The notes beneath the pieces are model-generated. The model saw nothing but the letters and a program-made list of their open reading frames with translations. It was not told the DNA's origin and did not search any database. A stretch of DNA of 64,000 bases from Toxonevra muliebris (Eukaryota; Arthropoda; Insecta; Diptera; Pallopteridae). The stretch is from the NCBI GenBank assembly GCA_963691655.1, contig CAVNUY010000007.1, positions 248,001 through 312,000 of the forward strand. The letters are read 5' to 3'. Shown here one piece after another: positions 56,216-64,000 of the stretch (positions within the stretch are counted from its first letter, which is position 1; each line of letters opens with the position of its first letter). The position numbers and the translations under genes are program-made.

Positions 56216-56696
56216 CACATGAACATGAAATAAGGTGATCAAATTATATTAATATGTAGTTACATTCATGCAAATGAAAAAAAAAAAAAAAACACAAAGC
56301 TCTCAAACTCTCACGCATTCTGTTCTGTTTTGTGTTTGTGCAAAAACAAATGCAAGAGAAATGAAATTTTTACTATAAAAATGTATTTTGCAGACAAAGT
56401 ATTAATTTTAGAAATATGCCGCCGCTGACTTTTATGTGGCAAACAATGAGATCTACAATCCTTTCATACATCATTTTAATGTATCTCTTATACTTCCTAA
56501 GTTATACCACTTCAAGCATTTATTTTGTATGGGAGGTGCCACACCCAATTGTTTTATTGAAATAAAATATAGCCTATGTTCAAACGGGGAACCCCACGAT
56601 CACAATACTGCAAAAAAATTTTAAAATCGGGTCAGTAGTTCATGAGATTACCCCAATAATACAATCCAAACTTTACTAAATTATTAATAGTATAGA

Positions 56697-57191
56697 TAAC
56701 AAAAATATTATTTTAATAATAAAGAAAATACATATTAAAGGCACTAAAAAAAATACATTTTGTGGTATAGGTACAAATGAAATTCCCATTTTTATTTTAA
56801 TATTCAAAATTGAATAACTTTATGCTATATGCTAAAAATAAAAAAGGCCTTTGCGTACTGAAATGCAATTTACAGTAAAATTTATAAAGTTTCGGTTTCG
56901 GCCATATTTTTTGCCGAAACCGAAACTTAGCCGAAAGCGTATTTTTGGCCGAAACCGTAACCGAAATCGAATATTCGGTGGGACACTAGTTCTGAGTACT
57001 TTACTATATACTTTATTTTTGATTATGTTAATGAGTCAATGAACTTCAATGGTTTAGAAATAAGCTGGTTTCCTTTTTTAAGTACTGTTTCTAGTGAAAA
57101 TTTGGGACAATAATTAAGTTATAATGGGAAGTCTATCCTTGATGTGGTTTCTTTTTTCCTTTTTTGAAAACCATTCATCTTCTGGAGTATT
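56697..57191. other. Spacer with a degenerate 'cggtttcggcc' inverted word
   Basis: At 56890-56970 words such as 'gccgaaaccgaaac' appear in both orientations, suggesting a decayed short element. Nothing else was recognised. Confidence 0.4.
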
Positions 57192-58470
57192 AAGATTTAA
57201 GTCAAAAAAAAAACGGTGTTCTTAATAAAAATGAATTTCGCCTTATTACTTGACGAAAAAAATACTGTCTTTTCAAAACCATTGAAGCTCTAGTGCAGTG
57301 GTCTGCAATCGTTTTCACTCATGAAGCGCTTTTGTCTGCCATTTGATATTGTGAAGGCCTTAGTAAATGAAGCAAAAATGTTGCGCTTAGAGCTCCAAAT
57401 ATATTTTAATCTAAATATTTATTAATGTAACTACATTTTTATTTCAGAAGATCTAGAAGCGCACACTATATATTGACATAAAGATCTTGACGTGCGGGTT
57501 AGCCAAAAATTATCGGATTTAAAATCGGTTAAGCCAAATCCAAAATAATAGCGTCGGAAGTTTTTTAAAATCGCTCATTAAACAAAGCATTGCATTCATC
57601 GTTGTAAAAATCATTGGTTAAGCGGGAGTAAATAATATATGAGAGAGAGAGAAGACATGAGTAACGGCATCTCTCAGAAATATCTAACGAATTATCTGCA
57701 TACACAAATAACAAAACAAACACTAACGAGTAGTTTGGTTCTCTTTTGATATTTGTTTTTTCATAAAGAGATTTCTTCCGCAAAAAATAGCCCCAGTTAC
57801 TGGGGCCTTACCGACTAGTTTATTTTTAATTGAAAAACCCAAAACATAATACAGGTAGAACTCGCTTAACACGTACTTCATATATTATAGTCTCGCTTTA
57901 ACACGTTTCACTTTTTGAGACATATTTTCATTTAACACGGTAAAACGTCGTTCTACCACGGTTTCGGGAGGAACAAATTTTTTTTACATTACAGAAAAGT
58001 GTCACTTAGCTTCATTTAGACATCCTAAAATTTTTACGAAAAAATATTGAGATTTAATGCTCACTTGGCTGTTTTTTACCTGGAAAATCAATTTTCAAGC
58101 GGTTGCAGAACAAAATTGCTTTCAGAAGCACCAGGAACGCTGGTTAATTTGTTTTACCATTCGTTGGATTGGGGAGTGGCGTAAGTCAAAGAACGCTGAC
58201 TATACGTGTTGCCAGTTTTTGACGCAAAAAGAAGAGAAAAAAGGAAGAAATTCCCAAGTTTAGGACATTGATTAATGTTTTTTTTCTTATGTATGCATAA
58301 CTGTATTTTCAATTAAAAAATGTCTGAAAAAAAAAAAAAATTTTTTATGTCTTTGAAGATCTTGGAATGCAACCCCCTTTTTGCACTGGTTCCTTGTATC
58401 GTTAAACACGATTTCCCTCAACACGGCATTTTCCAGGAACGTAACCCCCGTATTAAGCGAGGTCAACCTA
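57192..58470 (+). repeat. Long direct repeat, copy 1 (about 1.28 kb)
   Basis: Matches 62725-64000 at an offset of 5,564 bp with a few percent differences and one deletion of roughly 33 bp near 57262 relative to copy 2. Open frames at 57565-57783 (minus) and 58057-58263 (plus) are conserved between copies only because the DNA is; they resemble no known protein. Includes the pogo-type MITE and a small palindrome (ccccagttactgggg). Confidence 0.85.
57852..58470. mobile_element. pogo/Tigger-type MITE, 619 bp
   Basis: TA lies at 57850-57851 and 58471-58472. The left end is CAGGTAGAACTCGCTTAACA; the complement of the right end is TAGGTTGACCTCGCTTAATA. TA target and 'CTCGCTTA' ends fit the pogo group. 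No transposase motif seen. Confidence 0.75.
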
Positions 58471-58472
58471 TA

Positions 58473-58830
58473 GATAATTAAAGATCACTGATGAGGAGCC
58501 GTAGCGGGCTCCGAAATGATTGTTCAACAAATTTTTGTTATTTTTGTGGCAGCTCTTTAATGGAGCTGATAAATTAGAACGTCCAAAAATTAATTTTATT
58601 TCATTGCCTTAAATCGATAGATATATTATTCAAGAATATATTTACGAAGTTACAGAGGCCAATTCCAAACATTTTCAAAAAAAAATAAGGATCAACGGTG
58701 AGTTTTGTTCAGATTCTTGGTACAATTGAAAAATTTTAAGGTCGTTTTCCCCAGTTTTTATTTTGACGAATTCTCTAAATTGGCGGGCGTGATAGCTAAA
58801 AAACTAAACGATTTATTGAATCGAACCAAT
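58473..58830. other. Spacer, nothing recognised
   Basis: AT-rich sequence without motifs. Confidence 0.4.
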
Positions 58831-59076
58831 GATACCCATGTGATGTCGGCTAAAGTTGTACAAGTGCTCCATATGACCACCTGATTCCTCCACCCAACTG
58901 CACCCAACATGAAAATTTTCAAACGAAAATTAACGACAATCCGAAAATTCTGTTAGATGTTTTGAAAATGCAGGATTGATCTACTCTTCAATACCTGTCT
59001 ACTGATACCCATGTGATGTCGGCTAAAGTTGTACAAGTACTCCATATGTCCACCTGATTCCTCCAACTCGCTTTTC
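58831..59076 (-). repeat. SINE body fragments, partly duplicated
   Basis: 'gatacccatgtgatgtcggc' occurs at 58831 and 59004 (173 bp apart); between them lies 'caggattgatctactcttca', the complement of the SINE body at 53090-53150. No pol III head is recognisable here. Confidence 0.65.
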
Positions 59077-59964
59077 AAATTGATATTTTTCATAAATTAA
59101 TTAAAAATAATCTGAAATAAATATGTTACATTTGTGTATGCATGGTTAAACAACATTTCTATGCCTATCGAATGGTATGTCTTGTGGTCACAGTCAGTTC
59201 TCCAAATGGTCATCAGGATCCGAACGAATATTCTATGTTGTGCTTAACATAACATTTTTCGGTTAACATTTTTTCTGTTAAGTTAAAATAAATTTTTACA
59301 TTTTGTGGTTTGTGTATTTGCTAAGATAGCCACGCGTGGCTATCTTCACACCGTTGTTGCACTGTGTATTCGATAACAACCAAATAAGAAGAGTAGCACA
59401 TTTTATTTTTCTGTGAAATAATATCGTATTAGAAGAATTAGTTGTATGAAAGTGTATTGAAAATCTTTCTTATGTACTGACTTATTTCCGAACCTTAAAA
59501 TGTACTGAAAAAACTAAGATAGCATCGAAAAACCCATCACTGATGTATACAGATAATTCCATTAGTAATACTAAATACATTCACTGTTTATATCTTCTCT
59601 TTCTTATTAGTCTATGTTTGTGTTTACATGCATACGTATATGTTCTTCTCCTGCTAAAGCAATGATTTTTAGAACAATAAATGCAATGCTTTGATCTATG
59701 AATTTTTTGACAAATATTTACTCTCTAAAATGCCATATTAATAATCCTCGACTCAAACCATACATAATAACCATCTGCCATCTGTTAGTTAAAACCGCAC
59801 TTCATATTTATTTAGCTATTATGTAATTAGAGTGGCTGCCAAACTTTCGTACCACCCTGTGAAGTGTCGAGATTTTAACCCGAAAATATGCTGTATTTTT
59901 AATTTTTTTATTCAAAAACTTCCGACGCTTATATTTTATATTATATCATATTTTAGATATTTCA
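59077..59964. other. Spacer, no gene seen
   Basis: AT-rich; one short hairpin (agatagccacgcgtggctatct, 59325-59346) stands out as a 22-bp perfect palindrome. No coding motif. Confidence 0.45.
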
Positions 59965-60540
59965 TGTTGCATGGTGTTCAATTTGAAGTAAGTTATTTAT
60001 TAATTTTTACAAATTTAGTTGCATAGAAAATGTAAGAAAGAGACGAATATACCAAAAATGTTCTCCATACAAAATTTTAGTATACACAAAAACTAGCTTT
60101 ACTCTTTTGGCCTTAGCAGACAATCGCGTACGCTTTGTTTTTCTTTTGAATTTTTTAGTTGGCGTCTCTATTTCAAGCGAAGTGGTTGTGTTTGTGGCTG
60201 TTGATATATTTTGTGAAAAAAATTAAATATATTGAAAAGATGTAAATTTCAATAAACTTCAATTTATAATTTTTTGATGGCCATAAGGAACTTTTGATCA
60301 TTTCAAGGCGACGACGCCTGTAGTGGATGTAAAAATACGTATGAATGTAAACCTTAATACTCATTAAAAATAAAATAATAAATGAATACAAGTAAAAAAA
60401 TATGATTTCGATGTCTTTTAATTAAAACAAAATTGTAGAAAATATTCCATTTTTTTTTTTCTAAAATGGTAGTAAATTGACTTCAATTTATGAAAAATTA
60501 TTTCTCAAACTGAGGAAAATTTTACCTAAATTATATAACA
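59965..60540 (-). repeat. Inverted copy of part of the element at 32670-33912
   Basis: The reverse complement aligns with 33220-33795 (landmarks 'ggtgttcaatttgaagtaag', 'ggcgtctctatttcaagcga', 'tggtagtaaattgacttcaa'). Only this portion is present, and no CACCCAGA end was seen. Confidence 0.8.
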
Positions 60541-60839
60541 CAAATTCAATACTTAAATACCGATGATCTGAAACCCGCAAAATATTAAACACCATTTAAA
60601 TAGTAATCTACAATTAACTTAAATGCCGTTTAATTATTTGATTTGAAACCGACCCTTAGTATCGTACTATAAATGGTCGTCGAGATATCTCATAATGAAT
60701 ATTCAGGGTACATATATATAAGGTTTATATCGGAGGTGCCCCGTCCACTTATAATTACAAACTCTTACCAAGCCTATAGTAAACCTAGAGCAAAATGTAT
60801 CGTTGTACACATTTGTATGTCAATCTGTGCAGCAATTTA

Positions 60840-61000
60840 GATATTATAGCGGACACACAAAAAGATTTTCACTTTTATATTTGTCAATATCAGCCGTTGA
60901 GTGCAAAAGTGCTGTAAGTTAAAATCAGATTTTGGGAAATACATTGGTTTTGTAGAAGTACTGAACAAAATATGGTATGTTCGGTTATGCAGTACTGCAG
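60840..61000. repeat. Dispersed repeat, relative of 28160-28440
   Basis: Same word order as in the intronic copy. Surrounding DNA (60541-61583) shows no gene. Confidence 0.5.
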
Positions 61001-61583
61001 CATTTGCTATAGGGTTATTGGTTCTATAATATTTCTTTTCAAGGCTATCAAACTCGGCTGACAGGAAAAGACTAAACCTGTTATTCCTTTTCACCATAGA
61101 TATATAGGGTGTTTCAGTCACTATGTGGTAAATTTCATTATTTTCCTCAACATTTAACTTTGACTTATTATAGCTTAAAAATTGTAGTAGCTTAGGATAA
61201 GTATTATACAAATTCTAAAAGGTGTTCTTTTATTCTTTCCCCGTTAATGCATTTTTTGCATTTGTATTGGATTTTGTTGTCATTTTCTTCAAATAAATTT
61301 TACATTTTCTGTGCTTTACCAGGTGAACTTACAAGTAACTCATTCTTCTTCTTTTTTCGTGGTCAATATCATAGGCTGTCAAAATCATTGTTTACTTTTG
61401 ATTGTTTGTCTACGTTTGTTCTCCATTTTTACATTCTCTTCACGCCGCCATTATGGCCGCACACAACAAAGATGTCTTTGCTGAGTTTGACATTTTGTGA
61501 TATTTGACGCAACAGCAAAGATGTGTTGTTTTTGCTAAGATGAAATTGTTGTAATCTTGCTATAACCTTCTACATGATTTCAC

Positions 61584-61855
61584 AATGGGAAAAACATTGA
61601 ATTACGAATATGTATAAAGGGAGACGTCGAAAAGATTCATGAAATGCTGCTCGAGAGATTTTGTATACCCCCCTGTCGTTTCTCCCCCTCTTCCCTATAT
61701 TTGCTCGTGTACTTGTAAATGCTGATTTATAGTTTTCGTTGCAATGGGAAAAACATTGAATTACGAATATTTATAAAGAGAACGTCAAAAAGTTTCATAA
61801 AATGCTCTCCGAGCGATTTCGTTTATCTCCCTGTCGTTTCTCTCCTTTTACCAAC
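61584..61855 (+). repeat. Two degenerate direct repeats, period about 158 bp
   Basis: 'caatgggaaaaacattgaat' occurs at 61584 and 61742, each followed by a stretch ending in 'ccctgtcgtttct'. Non-coding. Confidence 0.75.
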
Positions 61856-62724
61856 ACTTTGGGAAGTTTCATGAAACTAGTCTCATTGTCTAAATGCAGA
61901 CTTACTTTTCGAAACTGATACTGCATTTAATACTAGTATTTAAAATATTTACCAGTGACGGTAATTTTTGTCATTTGCGTCAAATGGTTGAATAAAAAAT
62001 TGTTCTGGAAAATAATGATATGCTTAATCAAAAAATTATTCAGCCTTGCTCTGAATTTTACTTTTGAGTGGAAGAGAAATTCCAGCAATATGAGTTCAAC
62101 TATTTTGATTTCAATTTCACTCGAAAGTAAAATTCAGAATATGTCTGATTATTATTATAATATACAATGTCGGACAAAACTAAAGCACGAACTCTTCCTT
62201 GTCAACATTTAGTTCAATAAAATTTAAAAATATGCAGCTATGTACATATTTTTGTTTTATAAATTTAGTATGAATATGCACTTGTTGAAACAAAATAACA
62301 TTAAAAACCGGATACCGTTTTTCTTCTTTTCTTTTTTACTAACATCGCGCAATATACCTAAACCTGACGCGATAAAACTAAAGCACATAATCTTTTCGCT
62401 TACTGTTACAATAAATTGTTAAAAATTAACAACAAAACCCATCTTTAAACTAGAAACCCATTATTTTGAAAATCAAAAAGCAGGTTTCAAAAAAAATTGG
62501 AAGCGTATATAAGTTGTGGGTTATCATTCACCGTCACCGTTCGCATTTCAAAATTTCGCTTCCCAAAATTCCTCGAAATAAGTGGATTTAATAGAGCTGA
62601 ATCAGTGACATGCATTGTAAAAAAATTTTGTATCCGCCATTACGTTAATTCGCGAGCTTTAAGCCATTTTCGCGCTTCCCATTTTTTAAATACTAAATAT
62701 GGAGGTGGCAGACCGCGGGTACAA
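61856..62724. other. Spacer, no gene seen
   Basis: 'acaaaactaaagcac' and 'ataaaactaaagcac' occur near 62173 and 62371. Short open frames lack motifs. Confidence 0.4.
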
Positions 62725-64000
62725 GATTTAAGTCAAGAAAAACGGTGTTCTTAATAAAAATGAATTTCGCCTTATTACTTGACGAATACTGGTTTACTTG
62801 TCACCAAAAACACTACTCGAAAAAAATACTGTCTTTTCAAAACCATTGAAGCTCTAGTGCAGTGGTGTGCAATCGTTTTCATTCATGGAGCGCTTTTGTC
62901 TGCCATTTGATATTGTGAAGTCCTTAGTAAATGAAGCAAAAATGTTGCGCTTAGAGCTCCAAATATATTTTAATCTAAATATTTATTAATGTAACTACGT
63001 TTTTATTCCAGAAGATCTAGAAGCGCACACTATATATTGACATAAAGATCTTGACGTGCGGGTTAGTCAAAAATTATCAGATTTAAAATCGATTAAGCCA
63101 AATCCAAAATAATAGCGTCGGAAGTTTTTTAAAATCGCTCATTAAACAAAGCATTGCATTCATCGTTGTAAAAATCATTGGTTAAGCGGGAGTAAATAAT
63201 ATATGAGAGAGAGAGAAGACATGAGTAACGGCATCTCTCAGAAATATCTAACGAATTATCTGCATACACAAATAACAAAATAAACACTAACGAGTAGTTT
63301 GGTTCTCTTTTGATATTTGTTTTTTCATAAAGAGATTTCTTCCGCAAACAATAGCCCCAGTTACTGGGGCCTTACCGACTAGTTTATTTTTAATTGAAAA
63401 ACCCAAAACATAATACAGGTAGAACTCCCTTAACACGTACTTCATATAGTATAGTCTCGCTTTAACACGTTTCACTTTTCGAGACATATTTTCATTTAAC
63501 ACGGTAAAACGTCGTTCTACCACTGTTTCGGGAGGAACAATTTTTTTTTACATTACAGAAAAGTGCCACTTAGCTTCATTTAGACATCCTAAAATTTTTA
63601 CTAAAAAATATTGAGATTTAATGCTCACTTGGCTTTTTTTTACCTGGAAAATCAATTTTCAAGCGGTTGCAGAACAAAATTGCTTTCAGAAGCACCAGGA
63701 ACGCTGGTTAATTTGTTTTACCATTCGTTGGATTGGGGAGTGGCGTAAGTCAAAGAACGCTGACTATACGTGTTGCCAGTTTTTGACGCAAAAAGAAGAG
63801 AAAAAAGGAAAAAATTTCCAAGTTTAGGACATTGATTGATGTTTTTTTTTCTTATGTATGCATAACTGTATTTTCAATTAAAAAATGTCTGAAAAATAAA
63901 AAAAAAATTTTTTATGTCTTTGAAGATCTTGGAATGCAACCCCCTTTTTGCACTGTTTCCTTGTATCGTTAAACTCGATTTCCCTTAACACGGCATTTTC
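62725..64000 (+). repeat. Long direct repeat, copy 2, cut by window end
   Basis: See copy 1 at 57192. It contains the left end of a second pogo-type MITE at 63416 with the same TA junction (63414-63415), so the MITE occupies the same site in both copies. Confidence 0.85.

Larger units (their letters stand above)
53440..56696 (-). mobile_element. Helitron, 3,257 bp, with internal duplication and tRNA-like cargo
   Basis: On the minus strand it starts TCTATACTATTAAT at 56696, preceded by A, and ends CTAG at 53440, followed by T. A perfect hairpin (AGCTGGGC, three-base loop, GCCCAGCT) lies at the 3' end. Start, end and A/T insertion site are all Helitron hallmarks. Only an N-terminal scrap of Rep is coded. 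The interior includes a 516-bp tandem duplication and a tRNA-like sequence. Confidence 0.8.

Noticed and set aside
57565..63827. Two pairs of identical-looking small proteins (57565/63129 and 58057/63621)
   Set aside because: They are conserved only because both lie in the long direct repeat; no known domain or coding signature.
1..64000. CRISPR arrays, operons or prokaryotic defence genes
   Set aside because: None seen. Spliced ephrin and insect transposons show this is a fly genome.

Overview
The window is AT-rich, intron-bearing and crowded with transposable elements typical of insects: Tc1/mariner, hAT-like, piggyBac-like and pogo-like elements, Helitron, Gypsy, copia and R1-like retroelements. 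The one clear host gene is an ephrin almost identical in its receptor-binding domain to what I recall of Drosophila Ephrin. This points to a higher fly (Diptera, Schizophora). A tephritid-like fly is a guess; the species cannot be fixed from the sequence alone.

Host gene. Ephrin lies on the minus strand at 24059-41436 with three coding exons (41436-40502, 25392-25082, 24981-24059). Splice sites and phases agree and give a predicted 722-residue protein: a long Thr/Asn/Lys-rich N-terminus, one hydrophobic segment, the Cys-rich ephrin fold and a Gly/Asn-rich tail. Intron 1 is 15.1 kb and holds decayed transposons (two mariners, copia, a short Helitron, foldback repeats, a SINE). A 1,069-bp tandem duplication sits immediately 5' of the ATG.

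Layout. 1-5222: a Gypsy-type LTR retrotransposon on the minus strand, cut by the window edge, with gag, pol, a GGGAAAC slippery site, a tRNA-Lys-type primer site and one LTR. 5.2-10.3 kb: a piggyBac-type MITE, a 76-bp inverted pair and a dead mariner. 10.3-22.2 kb: a nest of elements, with two inverted arms of one repeat family (10307-10690 and 17300-20005), a Tc1-like element (12835-14126), an R1-like remnant (14350-16857) carrying a second non-LTR insertion, a 178-bp MITE, a 1,973-bp element with a 7-bp target duplication, and a hAT-like element (20116-21818) holding copia fragments. 22.2-24 kb: mostly featureless. 24-43.6 kb: Ephrin and its 5' duplication. 43.6-46.6 kb: degenerate repeats and a non-LTR RNase H remnant. 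46609-52472: a complete LTR retrotransposon with the hallmarks I associate with the CsRn1 group (tRNA-Trp primer site, CHCC gag motif, AAAAAAC slippery site before the gag stop). 53440-56696: a Helitron with an internal 516-bp duplication and a tRNA-like cargo. 57-64 kb: two copies of a repeat of at least 1.28 kb carrying a pogo-type MITE, plus scattered repeats.

No rRNA gene, CRISPR array or prokaryotic operon is present. Apart from Ephrin, nothing here looks like an intact host protein gene. The interest is in the nested insertions, whose target duplications and empty sites can be read directly, and in the architecture around Ephrin. I found no new multi-gene system. All identities and differences quoted were read by eye.
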